From the NCBI GenBank assembly GCA_040754315.1, contig JBFMCS010000040.1:1-42190 (forward strand): 42,190 bases of DNA. The letters run 5' to 3'. Position numbers and translations under genes: made by a program. Within the stretch, counting starts at the first letter, position 1. The number at the start of each line of letters is the position of its first letter. The notes below the pieces were generated by a model. The model was not told where the DNA came from. It was given only the letters and a program-made list of their open reading frames with translations, and did no database searches. The DNA comes from Bacillota bacterium (GTDB lineage: Bacteria > Bacillota > Sulfobacillia > DUSP01 > JBFMCS01). Below, one piece after another: positions 16,533 to 26,100 of the stretch.

Positions 16533-16981
16533 TCCCGTTGCCCATACCCCAGGGCCGAAAGCACCTGGGCCTCCTTCTTTCTCATTTCTTCCTCCATGCC
16601 GGGCGCATCATCATAGCCCAGGAGGTGGAGCACACCATGGGCCACCAGGAGGGCGATCTCCTGGTCCAGGGTTATACCATACTCCTGGGCTTGGCGCGAT
16701 GCGGTCTCCACAGAGATAGCAATGTCCCCGGCAACCCTGGCGCTGCGCCCGGGCCTAGTCTCCCCGGGAGGGAAGGCCAGGACGTCCGTGGGGTAGTCGT
16801 GCCCGAGGAAACGCCGGTTCAACTCGGTAATGGTCTCATCATCCATTAAGGCAACACTCAGCTCGCCCTTGATCTCCCCGCCAGCGACGCGAGCCGCCTC
16901 CCGGGCGGCTCTCCGGACCAGGTCCCGCACCCCCTTGCCCAGCGGCACCTTGTCCTGCCTATCTATGCAAACCACTTCCAT
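16529..16981 (-). CDS. ybeY: Endoribonuclease YbeY, altered third metal ligand
   Basis: The 150-residue YbeY protein is a single-strand RNase involved in 16S rRNA 3'-end maturation and ribosome quality control. It has the conserved LNRRFLGHDYPTDVLAFP block and the metal-site region AHGVLHLLGYDDAPGMEEEM. The family motif is H-x3-H-x5-H; here the first two histidines (115, 119) are present but the third position (125) is aspartate. Asp can bind zinc, so activity is not excluded. ATG 16981 has GAGGGGAA upstream. The gene sits between pgpH and dgkA as in B. subtilis (yqfG). Confidence 0.94.
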   Translation of the reverse strand: MEVVCIDRQDKVPLGKGVRDLVRRAAREAARVAGGEIKGELSVALMDDETITELNRRFLGHDYPTDVLAFPPGETRPGRSARVAGDIAISVETASRQAQEYGITLDQEIALLVAHGVLHLLGYDDAPGMEEEMRKKEAQVLSALGYGQRE

Positions 16982-17032
16982 TGGGCTTGGATTCCCCTCT
17001 CACGGGCGCCACTGGATGGCAGCCAGTAGAGA

Positions 17033-19156
17033 TCAGCCCTGGCCGTGTGCGGAGATCTTGGCGCCGTTCTTTTGCCTCTCCATCTCCCGGAGCACGCTCT
17101 CAGGATACTCGATGCGAGGGTGCAACATCCCGGAAAGGGCCTTCACGAAGGCATCCCCGATGGCATCCAGGTCCTTGAAGGTAAGATCACTGTGATCCAG
17201 CTGGCCATCGTACAGCCTTTCCTTGATTATCTTCTTCACCACGCCCTCCACCCGTGCCGGAGTGGGCTTGGTCAGGGACCTCACGGCTGCCTCCACGCCA
17301 TCCGCCAGCATAACGATGGCGGTCTCCCGGGTGCTGGGTTTCGGGCCGTCGTAGCGGAAGTCGGATTCCGGCACGCCCTCGCATTTTCCTTCCTCCGCGG
17401 CCCGGCTGTAGAAGTATGAGACGAGGCTGGTGCCGTGATGGCTCCTTATGAATTCCTGGACAGGCTCGGGAACCTTGTGCTCCCGCGCTAGTTCCAACCC
17501 ATCCTTGACATGGGAGGTCACGATCAGGGTGCTCAGGCTGGGAGACAGCCTGTCATGGGGGTTCTCCAGTCCGAACTGGTTATCAATGAAGAAGTAGGGG
17601 CGCTTGACCTTCCCCACATCATGGTAGTACGAACCTACCCTGGCCAGCAGGGAATCCCCTCCAACGGCCTCGGTGGCCGCCTCCGCCAGGTTTGCCACCA
17701 TGACACTGTGATGATACGTGCCCGGGGCCTCCATGAGAAGCCTCCGTAAGAGTGGCCTGTTGGGGTTCGAGAGCTCGATCAGCTTCATGGGGGTCATCAC
17801 CTGGAAGAGGATTTCAAGATATGGGAGGCATCCCATGGTAAGTATGGCCGAGACAATGCCGTTGAGGGCACCCCAGAGGAGGCTCCTCCATGAGGCCAGG
17901 TCGCTCAGGGATGCACCCATTATCAGGTGGGAGGTAACAACAACCGCTACCACCGCGCTGCTTACCAGGAAGCCCGCTCTCATGAAATCGGAGCGCTGCC
18001 CCACCCTGGAGACACCCAGGACGCCCATGAGGCCCCCCACGGTTCCCGCCAGGAAGAACCTCATGTCCCAGCCGTTCATGACCGATACCATGACGCTGAG
18101 GATCACCCCTGATACCACCGCCAGGCGCGGCTCGATTAGGGTGGCCATGAGCATGGTTCCCGCCGCCACTGGTGCCAGGAAGCCAGAGATGGGCTGGAAG
18201 ACCTGGGCGATGAGGAGTGTGACAGCCGCCATCAAACCGAGGAGGACCAGCCGCGACTCGCTCTCGGAGACATCCCTGTTGAACAGCCTCAGGTACAGGG
18301 CCACGGAACCCACCAGGATCCCGCTGAGGAGCCCTGAGCCCACCAGGTCGGATATGTCTGGGCCGGAGTGTACCAGCCCCAGGTCCTCCAGGAGTGCCAT
18401 GTGATCCTCAGTAACCTTCTGGCCCTTCCTGACGATTACCTCGCCCCTGGCCAGCTTCACCGGGAGCACCTGTTCTATGGCGGCCTGGCGGCGGGCCTCA
18501 GTCTCCTGGGCATTGTATACCAGGTTTGCCCTGAGGGATGACTTCGCCACCCATGCGGAGAACTGCTTCAGCTCGCCCGGCAGCGCCATGGCCTCAGTCT
18601 CCATGTCCACCTGGCGCCTGTAGTTTTCCAGGGTATCCGGCTTGATCCCAGACACCATCAACGTCGTGACCAGTGCCTCCATAGCTACCCTGGCCTCAGC
18701 CAGTTCCTGGGGGCTCACCAGGGCCAGGCTGGCAAGGGTGTCCTCGGGGAAGTGAGAACCCCAGCCCTCCTGAAGGGCGATGAGCTTTGCCTCCTCACCC
18801 AGTTCAACGTCAGCCAGGATGGCCTCGACCCCAGCGAAGGCCGCTTTTATTTCCTCCAGGGCCTCTCCCAGCGCCGAGGAATCCTCGTGATACACGTCGG
18901 GAATGGCATCGGCGGCTTCCTTTCTCAGCCGTTCCGTCTCAAGCCGGTTCACGGTTTCACGGGGTACGGGAACGTCACTAGGAGAAGCCTCGCCCACCTC
19001 CAGGACTACCCGGTCAGGAAGAACGTTCCCGTAGAGCACGGCCCAGAACACCAGGAACAGCACCACGCCCACGAGTAGCCTGCGGAAAACCGAATCCCTC
19101 TGGGTAAAGCGGGGCGTGACAGCATCTTTTGCCTTCCCAGGGCCAACCAGCGCCAC
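17033..19156 (-). CDS. PgpH-type membrane HD phosphodiesterase (c-di-AMP hydrolase family)
   Basis: The 707-residue protein matches the 7TM-HD family (PgpH, YqfF), known to hydrolyse c-di-AMP. An N-terminal membrane anchor (LLVGVVLFLVFWAVLYGNV) precedes a long extracellular 7TMR-HDED-like domain (about 60-270). About seven membrane helices follow (about 270-460), then a cytoplasmic HD domain with YHHSVMVANLAE, SYYHDVGKVKRP and SHHGTSLVSYFY; the metal-binding HD pair is intact. GTG 19156 has AAGGGGG seven bases upstream. It sits between phoH and ybeY, the conserved order. c-di-AMP control of osmolyte and potassium balance is the expected role. Confidence 0.92.
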   Translation of the reverse strand: MALVGPGKAKDAVTPRFTQRDSVFRRLLVGVVLFLVFWAVLYGNVLPDRVVLEVGEASPSDVPVPRETVNRLETERLRKEAADAIPDVYHEDSSALGEALEEIKAAFAGVEAILADVELGEEAKLIALQEGWGSHFPEDTLASLALVSPQELAEARVAMEALVTTLMVSGIKPDTLENYRRQVDMETEAMALPGELKQFSAWVAKSSLRANLVYNAQETEARRQAAIEQVLPVKLARGEVIVRKGQKVTEDHMALLEDLGLVHSGPDISDLVGSGLLSGILVGSVALYLRLFNRDVSESESRLVLLGLMAAVTLLIAQVFQPISGFLAPVAAGTMLMATLIEPRLAVVSGVILSVMVSVMNGWDMRFFLAGTVGGLMGVLGVSRVGQRSDFMRAGFLVSSAVVAVVVTSHLIMGASLSDLASWRSLLWGALNGIVSAILTMGCLPYLEILFQVMTPMKLIELSNPNRPLLRRLLMEAPGTYHHSVMVANLAEAATEAVGGDSLLARVGSYYHDVGKVKRPYFFIDNQFGLENPHDRLSPSLSTLIVTSHVKDGLELAREHKVPEPVQEFIRSHHGTSLVSYFYSRAAEEGKCEGVPESDFRYDGPKPSTRETAIVMLADGVEAAVRSLTKPTPARVEGVVKKIIKERLYDGQLDHSDLTFKDLDAIGDAFVKALSGMLHPRIEYPESVLREMERQKNGAKISAHGQG

Positions 19157-19173
19157 ACTACCGCCCCCTTGCC

Positions 19174-20160
19174 CTATCCGTCCTCGGACTGGCGCTTGTC
19201 CTGGAATCTCTCGTAGGCCTTGATTATCTTCTGGACCAGCTCGTGCCTAACCACGTCGCTGTCCGTGAGGTATGTGAAGGATATGCCCTCGATGTCCCGG
19301 AGGATTCCCCTGGCTTGGTCCAGGCCCGAGGAGATCCCCTTGGGCAGGTCCACCTGCGTTATATCACCGGTAACGACAGCCCTGGAGCCTACGCCCAGCC
19401 GCGTGAGAAACATCTTCATCTGCTCAGACGTGGTGTTCTGGGCCTCGTCCAGGATCACGAAGGAATCATCCAGGGTGCGCCCCCTCATGTAGGCCAGGGG
19501 GGCGATCTCGATGAGGCCCCTGGTTACGTACTTCTCAAAGGTCTCCATGCCCAAGATCTCAAAGAGGGCATCGTACAGCGGCCTTAGGTAAGGGTTCACC
19601 TTCTCCTGGATGTCCCCGGGCAAGAAGCCCAGCCTCTCTCCGGCCTCCACCGCGGGGCGGGTCAGGATGATCCTGCCCACCTCCCGGTTCTTGAAGGCCC
19701 GCACAGCGCAGGCCACGGCGAGAAAGGTCTTCCCGGTACCCGCAGGCCCAATCCCGAATACCAGGTTGTCCCTGCGAATGGCCTCCACGTACTCCTTCTG
19801 CCCCAGTGTCCTGGGCTTGATCTGCTTGCCCCGGGCCGAAATCACTATTACGTCGGTGAAGATGTCGCGGAGTCGGCTGCCGTCCCCGGACTTGGTGAGC
19901 TCAATGGCATAGCGAATCTCGGCTGCCCCAAGGTCGTTCCCGGAACGGCAAAGATCCTGGAGGCGATGAAAAAGGGTGGCAACCCTCTCCACCTCTTGTG
20001 GGTCCCCCGTGATTATGAGCTCGTTGCCCCGGGGCACTATCTTCACTTGGAAGCTCTTCTCCACAGCCTTCAGCGTTTGATCGTGCCTGCCCAGTACCCG
20101 GAAGGCCTCCTCGTTATCCTCCAGAAGCACGTGGGCCTCGGCCCCATTATTCGTGCTCAA
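19174..20160 (-). CDS. phoH: PhoH-like ATPase
   Basis: The 328-residue protein is a cytoplasmic PhoH-family P-loop ATPase with an N-terminal KH-like region, implicated in RNA metabolism. Walker A is GPAGTGKTF, Walker B FVILDEAQNTT, with the family blocks ILTRPAVEAGERLGFLPGD and VVTGDITQVDLP. Length is typical. The start is a TTG at 20160 whose nearest purine-rich site (GGAGG) is about 12 bases upstream, so the exact start is uncertain. It lies between yqfD and pgpH, as in most Bacillota. Its direct substrate is not known. Confidence 0.94.
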   Translation of the reverse strand: MSTNNGAEAHVLLEDNEEAFRVLGRHDQTLKAVEKSFQVKIVPRGNELIITGDPQEVERVATLFHRLQDLCRSGNDLGAAEIRYAIELTKSGDGSRLRDIFTDVIVISARGKQIKPRTLGQKEYVEAIRRDNLVFGIGPAGTGKTFLAVACAVRAFKNREVGRIILTRPAVEAGERLGFLPGDIQEKVNPYLRPLYDALFEILGMETFEKYVTRGLIEIAPLAYMRGRTLDDSFVILDEAQNTTSEQMKMFLTRLGVGSRAVVTGDITQVDLPKGISSGLDQARGILRDIEGISFTYLTDSDVVRHELVQKIIKAYERFQDKRQSEDG

Positions 20161-20183
20161 TAGGCACCAATACCTCCCGTATC

Positions 20184-21368
20184 CTACTGGATCCCGCCCG
20201 GCCTAGCTGCGATGTCCTCTAGGGTCTCCATGGTCACCCTGGCGGCGATGTGTTCCGGGCCTTCACCCGCCACCTCTCCCCAGATCACGGACCTCTCGGC
20301 CCCCGGGGGCAGCACCTCCCTGGCCGCCTTGAGCGCGTTGTTCAGGGCTACCCGCCTGGCCATCTCGCGGCTGAGCGTTTCCTGGATTACCCTGATCTCG
20401 TAGTATTCTACGCTATGGAGTTCGACGGGCAGATTCAGATTCCTCCAGGAAGGAAGGGCCCACACGGTTGCCTCCTCTTCGAACCGGGCGAATGCAGGCC
20501 TCCTCGTGTTCAGTATCTCCCTGCCGTTCCATTTCAAGACATATCCCCTCGAGCTCCTTCCCGTCCTCTCGGTCCAGGTGCGGCTAAAGCCACACTCCCC
20601 GTAGCCCTGGTACCAGAACTTGCCCTTGGCAATCCCCCGGGACATTCCCGTCTCCGGGTCAGGCTCGATGAGCACGTCTCCCTTGCGCACCAGGGTCCCG
20701 GGCTCCACCACGGCCCTTCCCCGCAGGGCCAAGACATCCACGACATAGGAGTCGTCCCTTGCCACAATGGGACCAGGCTGCTCCTCCTGGGAGGGGTCTG
20801 GGTGCAGGGTCTTTTCGACCACCTCGATTACCACCAGGGTGCCCTTCTGGTGAATGCCTACCCATGATAGGCCCGGTGTCTCAAGGAGAATGGCATTCCT
20901 GGTGGCGTCCACATCCAGCCGGCTGCGAAGGGTGCCAGGGGCAAGACCCTGGCCCCTGGCGGCCTTCAGCACAGCCTCGGGCGGTATCCTCTCCAGGCCT
21001 GTGACCTCAATGAACCATACCATGGAGGCCATGATGTAGATCGCCCCGGCACAGAGGATGCCACCCACAAGTAGCATCCGGCGGCGCCTGGCCTTGACCA
21101 GGACAAAGGGGAGGCCGTACTTGCCCGTAATCCGGATCCGGCAGCCGGAGGTCTTAGCTATTCCCCTCAGTTGCCCAAAGCACCTGGCAGGAACTGAGAG
21201 GATGAGGGCGCCTTCGACGTACCGCATGTCCCAGGGGTATATGCCCTGGGACATGGCAAGGTTCAGGAACCGCTCGGGGGAGCCTCCCTCCAGGAGAAGG
21301 CTCACGCTGCCGTCGATGTACCTCCACACCCTCCCCCTCAAGGCGCTCGCCCCCTTCAGGTCATGCAC
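20184..21368 (-). CDS. yqfD: Sporulation protein YqfD
   Basis: The 394-residue protein matches YqfD, a membrane-anchored protein made during sporulation. It has a short N-terminal cytoplasmic domain (MHDLKGASALRGRVWRYIDG), one membrane segment near residue 97 (MLLVGGILCAGAIYIMASMV), a POTRA-like stretch around residues 115-190, and a long extracytoplasmic C-terminal domain. It overlaps the 3' end of yqfC by 13 bases. The yqfC-yqfD-phoH order is found in spore formers and supports classifying the host as one. Confidence 0.93.
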   Translation of the reverse strand: MHDLKGASALRGRVWRYIDGSVSLLLEGGSPERFLNLAMSQGIYPWDMRYVEGALILSVPARCFGQLRGIAKTSGCRIRITGKYGLPFVLVKARRRRMLLVGGILCAGAIYIMASMVWFIEVTGLERIPPEAVLKAARGQGLAPGTLRSRLDVDATRNAILLETPGLSWVGIHQKGTLVVIEVVEKTLHPDPSQEEQPGPIVARDDSYVVDVLALRGRAVVEPGTLVRKGDVLIEPDPETGMSRGIAKGKFWYQGYGECGFSRTWTERTGRSSRGYVLKWNGREILNTRRPAFARFEEEATVWALPSWRNLNLPVELHSVEYYEIRVIQETLSREMARRVALNNALKAAREVLPPGAERSVIWGEVAGEGPEHIAARVTMETLEDIAARPGGIQ

Positions 21369-21652
21369 AAGAAGCTGATCCTTCCCACGATGCAGAGCTC
21401 CTCGGGGAGCACGTGGGCGATGGAGAGCCCCTCCCCGGACACCTCTACCTGACCCTCGCTCACCCCCACAACGACCCTGGCCGGGGTGTACTCTATCACA
21501 CCCCGGTGGTTTGTGATGGTGAGCTCCACGTTGCCCAGGAGGTGGAGCCGGGGGAGGTCCATGAGCAGGTCGTCAGGAAGGTCCAAGAGGTGAGCCAGGC
21601 GCTTCCTGAGTTCTCGGTCTTTGCTCCCCCGTGGTTTCCCCAATGGCTTCAC
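21356..21652 (-). CDS. yqfC: Sporulation protein YqfC
   Basis: The 98-residue protein is recognised as YqfC by LAHLLDLPDDLLMDLPRLHL, the beta-rich middle LTITNHRGVIEYTPARVVV and the terminal EELCIVGRISF. Its biochemical role is unknown; in Bacillus it is produced under the mother-cell programme. The assigned GTG 21652 has AAAGGA very close; TTG three codons on is an alternative. It is the first gene of the long minus-strand run, with a possible SigE-like promoter just upstream. Confidence 0.9.
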   Translation of the reverse strand: MKPLGKPRGSKDRELRKRLAHLLDLPDDLLMDLPRLHLLGNVELTITNHRGVIEYTPARVVVGVSEGQVEVSGEGLSIAHVLPEELCIVGRISFLCMT

Positions 21653-21667
21653 GTCCTTTCAGATTAC

Positions 21668-21696
21668 AGTATATGTGGGGTTTGGCCTCACTTGAC
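21668..21696 (-). promoter_or_regulatory. Possible SigE-type promoter upstream of yqfC
   Basis: On the minus strand CATATACT (21668-21675) resembles the SigE -10 element, preceded after 14 bases by GTCAAGT. The -35 match is loose and the transcript leader would be short. The rest of the 21653-21882 divergent gap shows no clear signal. Confidence 0.25.
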
Positions 21697-21882
21697 CAAC
21701 ACGGCGGCCGCCCAGCATCGAGGACGCCCGAACCGCTCCCTGGGAATGGCAGGATGCCTCCCCAGCCCTTTGGGCCCCTGGTAAACTACTTGGAATAGGG
21801 CACCCGCGCAATCTGTCTAATCACGGGGCTGAGTGCAGGGGATATGGCCGCGAGGTAGAAATCTACTAGGGAGAGCGAGTTG

Positions 21883-22470
21883 ATGCCCGCCGGTTTCACA
21901 CGCGGGTGGCCTGGACACGAAAGCGGGGAAGGGATTTTGCCTGACCTGGGGATTATTCTTGGCTACTTGCTGGTATTCTTCGCCCGGATCATAGGTATAG
22001 CCTTATTCACCCTGCGTTGCCTGTTCTCGGTCAAGGGACGGAAACTCGAGGCGTCCTTGATGGGCTTTGCCCATTGTGTCATCTACGTCCTGGTGCTGGG
22101 CAGGATTATAACCGCCCTTGACGACCCCCTGAACCTGATCCTCTACGCCGGGGGCTTTTCCGTGGGCACCTACGTGGGGAGCCTGCTGGAGGACCGCATG
22201 GGTGCTGGCTTTTATACAGTGGAGATGGTCACCAAGGAGCGCTTGCCTGAGGAGATGGCCAAGGAGCTGAGGGAGGCGGGCTTCGGGGTGACCATGCTGG
22301 ACGGCGAGGGTCGCGAAGGGCCCATAAAGTTGCTCTTCAGCACTATTGAAAGGCAATCCTACCCCCGCATAATGTCCCTCATCCGCCGGAAGGACCCCAC
22401 GGCCTTCGTGACAGTGCTGGACGCGCGCCAGGCGCACCGGGGTTTCATGCACTTCAGGGACGGTAAATAG
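21883..22470 (+). CDS. UPF0316/DUF2179 membrane protein
   Basis: The protein (195 residues from ATG 21883) has about three N-terminal membrane helices (LGIILGYLLVFFARIIGIAL, then CVIYVLVLGRIITAL and the GGFSVGTYVGSLLED region) and a C-terminal DUF2179 cytoplasmic domain with EGPIKLLFSTIERQSYP. This is the UPF0316 (YebE-like) family of unknown function. GGGAGAG precedes the ATG by about eight bases. The first 20 residues are unlike the family, so a TTG near 21938 preceded by GGGAAGGG could be the true start. It is on the plus strand, divergent from yqfC, in the segment that breaks the conserved gene order. Confidence 0.82.
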   Translation: MPAGFTRGWPGHESGEGILPDLGIILGYLLVFFARIIGIALFTLRCLFSVKGRKLEASLMGFAHCVIYVLVLGRIITALDDPLNLILYAGGFSVGTYVGSLLEDRMGAGFYTVEMVTKERLPEEMAKELREAGFGVTMLDGEGREGPIKLLFSTIERQSYPRIMSLIRRKDPTAFVTVLDARQAHRGFMHFRDGK

Positions 22471-22471
22471 T

Positions 22472-22738
22472 CCCTGCCATACCCCTCCAGTTGGGGCGGG
22501 ACTTGCTTACGCCGAGCGGATCATTCGGGACGCCACCGCCAGTGAAGCGATGTCTGACGAAGACTTCCTAACGGTGATCAAGCACCGTAGGAGCATGGCG
22601 GCCGCGGCTCAGCGCCGAAGGAAGGCTGGCGATGTGGAGTACTGGGCTCGAAGGGCTCAAGCCTACGACCGTGCACAGGAACGGCTCCAGACGTTCGAGA
22701 GTAAGCAACGTAGAGCGGTTCGTGGGAAAACCACATGA
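22472..22738 (+). pseudogene. Unidentified gene remnant
   Basis: An open frame with charged, helix-favouring sequence (AYAERIIRDATASEA, then MSDEDFLTVIKHRRSM and AGDVEYWARRAQAYDRAQER) extends without stops from just after the DUF2179 gene to a TGA at 22738. The only ATG (22550) lacks a ribosome binding site, and the frame is coherent upstream of it, so this looks like the 3' part of a larger gene rather than a complete small gene. Its last codons overlap the group II intron domain V. I do not recognise the family. Confidence 0.4.
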
Positions 22739-22785
22739 GCCGTTCATTGAGGGGCGGGCCTTGAAAGAGGCCGGCCTACTCTATC
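22713..22785 (+). mobile_element. Group II intron 3' end (domains V and VI)
   Basis: Bases 22713-22745 fold like domain V. GAGCGGTTC pairs with GAGCCGTTC over nine pairs, including the G-U of the catalytic AGC triad. A two-base AT bulge on the 3' side and a GTGG/CCAC upper stem with a GAAAA loop complete it. The following 40 bases resemble domain VI: GAGGGGCGGG and CCGGCCTACTC flank an internal GGCCT/AGGCC hairpin, ending CTACTCTATC. This is the usual 3' end of bacterial introns. No intron-encoded reverse transcriptase or 5' GUGYG start is visible nearby, so it is a remnant. Confidence 0.65.
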
Positions 22786-22791
22786 AAGACC

Positions 22792-22908
22792 GGTCCCCTC
22801 TTCCCCCTATCCTGGCGGCACGCTCTATCCCCTTACCGGAGTCAATGTGGCGTGAAAGACCTTGCAGGCACACAGCGCCCACCGGTCCCTTCACCAGAAG
22901 AGGGGACC
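22792..22908 (+). repeat. Perfect 12-base inverted repeat in the leader of the GGDEF/HD-GYP gene
   Basis: GGTCCCCTCTTC (22792-22803) is repeated in reverse complement as GAAGAGGGGACC (22897-22908). ACCGGTCCC occurs directly at 22790 and 22881. A further CTGGCA/TGCCAG hairpin follows near 23010-23030. The stretch 22786-23142 has no gene. It may be an RNA leader or a small non-autonomous element. Confidence 0.6.
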
Positions 22909-23142
22909 AACGGGAAATTGCCCTTCACGACCTCCCCATGAAGAGCAGGCTTACTCTCCAAATCTACCCGGCAAAGCCCGGCCATTCCCAGAAAAACCCA
23001 TACCTGGCACTGCCGATAGAGGATGCCAGCCCCATGACGGCGAAAGAGCAACCTGGTAGACGTTGCGACTGAGCTAAACATGATCTGGGAACGACACGAT
23101 ACTGCTAGTAAAACCATCCAGGGGTGAGGCAGGTGGAAGGAG

Positions 23143-26100
23143 TTGGGTGATGAAGGGCGAGGGCTCAAGGCTGTGGTCGACTCCATGCCAGACATCATCT
23201 TCACCCTTGACGGTGAGCAACGCTACACCGGGATATTCGGGAAGTGGCCGGAGCGCTTCGGCCTGTCCCGGGAGTACTTCCTGGGAAGGCGTGCCAGGGA
23301 GCTGCTCGAACCGGACCTAGCCCGGGCACATGAGGAGGCCAGCGCCAGGGCTCTTACCGGTGAGGACGTGGTATATGAATGGTCCGTAACAGGGGAAGGC
23401 GGCACATACTTCTTCCAGATATCCCTTTCCCCATTACTGGACGCAGGCGGTGTCGTGACCGGTGTTGTCGGCATAGGGCGCGATGTGACCGAACTCAAGA
23501 GGGCACAGGCACGCATCAAGAAGCTTAACCGGCTGTATGCACTCCTCAGCGACGTGAACCAGACCATCGTGCGTTCCCGCAACCCCGGGGAGATCATGCG
23601 GGAAACCTGCAGGCTAGCCGTGGAAAAGGGTGGAATACGGGCCGTCTGGTTCGGGCTGGTGAACGAGGAGACCGGTTCCCTGGAGCTGGCAGTGCATGCC
23701 GGCACAGGCAACCTCCCCTTGGACCCGGGGCCCGGTTCTTCTTATGACCCTCGCAGCTGCTCCACCGTGCGACTTTCCCTTGAGGAGGGGGCTCCCCGCG
23801 TCTGCAGCCCCCTCGGGAAGAAGGGCTGTACGGCACCATGGCACGGAGAGAGCACCGGGATAACCGGCGGCAGCGCCGCAGCATTCCCCCTTTTGGTCTT
23901 TGGTGAGGTCAAGGGCGCCCTGGTGCTCTGGGCTACAGATCCTGACTTCTTTGACGAGGAAGAGAGCCACGTGATGGACGAGATGGCCAGGGACATCTCC
24001 TTTGCCATGGAGTTCGACATGAGCGAGAAGAAGCGGTGCCTGGCTGAGGAGGAACTGCTGAAGTCACAGCAGGAGAGGACACTGATCCTCGACAGCCTAA
24101 CAGAACTCGTCACGTACTACGACCTTGACATGCGCATCATCTGGGCCAACCTGGAGGCCAGGGAGTACATGGGGCTGGGCCCCCAGGGCTACATAGGGCG
24201 ACGCTGCTATCAAGTGTGGCGGAACCAGGAAGGGCCTTGCGAGGACTGCTGCGTGATTGAGGCCATGAGGCTGGGTGGTGTCAGGACTCAAGAGACGGTG
24301 ACCCCGGACGGGCGCTCTTGGCAGGTCATAGGCAATCCCGTCCGGGACGCCGAGGGGAACATCATTGGCGGCCTGGAGGTGGCCTTTGAGGTAACGCAGC
24401 AGAAGAAGGCAGAGAAGGCCCTCCAGGAGAGCCAGGAGCAGTACCGCACGCTGTTTGAGAGAACCTCCAACCCCATCCTGGTTATGGACAGCGAGGGCAA
24501 CTACGTTGATGGCAACGAGGCTGCACTGCACTTCTTCGAGTGCACCCGGGAGGAACTCCTGTCCCGGAACATCAAGGACATGGTCTGGCCGGGAAAGCGC
24601 GGTCAAGGGGCAGTAGAGGCCTTCCTCCGCATGGTGAAGAGGGGCGGCAGGACCGAGATAGAACACTGCGTCAACGGCCGGGCAAAGACCATGGACCTCA
24701 CCGCCACCCCGGGCGTATGGGGGGAAACCCCGGTGGTCTTGGGTGTGGGAACCGACACCACCGCCCGCCGGTGGGCAGAGGAAGAAACCAAACGCAACAA
24801 GGCCCGCCTTGAGAGCCTGGTGGAGATATTCCAGTACAAATCCAATTCCATCCAGGGCCTCCTGGAATTCACCCTGGAAGAGGCTCTCAAGCTAACAGGC
24901 AGCAAGATAGGATTCCTATACAACTACGCCGAGGACAGGAGAGAGTTCACCCTGAACGCCCGGTCCGAAGGGGTGATAGTAGAGTGCAAGACAGCCCAGA
25001 GGCACAGGCACGTCTACACCCTGGAGGAGCCCGGCTTCTGGGCCGAGGCGGTTCGCCAGAGGAAGCCGGTCATCCTAAACGACTTCGAGGCACCTGACCC
25101 CCTTAAGAAGGGCTTACCCAAAGGACACGCCAGGCTGGAAAGGTTCATGGCGATCCCGGTATTCAGCGAGGACCGCATTGTGGCTGTGGTCGGGATGGGG
25201 AACAAGGAATCTGACTACGACCAGACCGATGTGCTCCAGCTCACCCTCCTGATGGATGCCGCGTGGAAGGTGGTGGAACGCACGGAGGCTGAGAAGGCGC
25301 TCCGTCGCTCCGAGACCCAGTACCGTGCCGTGGCCAGGCTTAGCGCTGACTTCTCCTATTCCTGTGTTCACACGGGGAGCCAGGGGTACAAAGTAGACTG
25401 GATCACCGATGCCTTTTTCAATCTTACAGGTTACTCCCGGGATGACCTCCAGGAGCAGCACTGCTGGCTCTTCGCGGCTCACCCCGAGGACCGCGACGCG
25501 GCCACAGAGGCCCTGGACCGGCTGGCACCGGGAGAGTCGGACACCCGGGAATTCCGTATTCTTACCAAGGACGGGCGGGCCCTTTACATCACCAACTACA
25601 CGGAGTGCGTCGAGGACCCGGAAGACCCTCGCGGCTTGCGCCTGTACGGGGCAGTCCGGGACATCTCTGAGCGTAGGCTTCATGAGGAAACCCTTCGAGC
25701 GTCCGAGGAGAAGTATCGCTTGCTGGCAGACAATACTGTGGATTGCATCTGGATGATGACGCCGGACCTAGTCTTCCAGTACGTGAACCCCTCTATAGAG
25801 CAGGTAACCGGCTATACCCCTGAGGAGTGGCAGGGCACCAGGCTGACGGACCATGTGGATGAGGAGAATGCCCGGCTCATCATGGCGGAGATCAGTAGGA
25901 ACATGGCGAGGTCCCTAATCCCGTCCAGCGTAACCCGGGAGGTGGAGGTGATCCACAAGGGCGGCCATGCAGTCCCCGTGGAGATCACCGGTAGGATCCT
26001 GCTGGACGAAAACGATCAACCCGTTGGTCTGCAGGGCGTCGCCCGGGACATAACCGAGCGAAAACTGGCGGAAGAAACACTGAGGCAGAGCGAAGCCCTG

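Noticed and set aside
22919-23060. A c-di-GMP (GEMM) riboswitch before the GGDEF/HD-GYP gene
   Set aside because: CGGCAAAGCC-like and GGCGAAAGAGC-like fragments occur, but the order and spacing of the conserved blocks do not fit the consensus.
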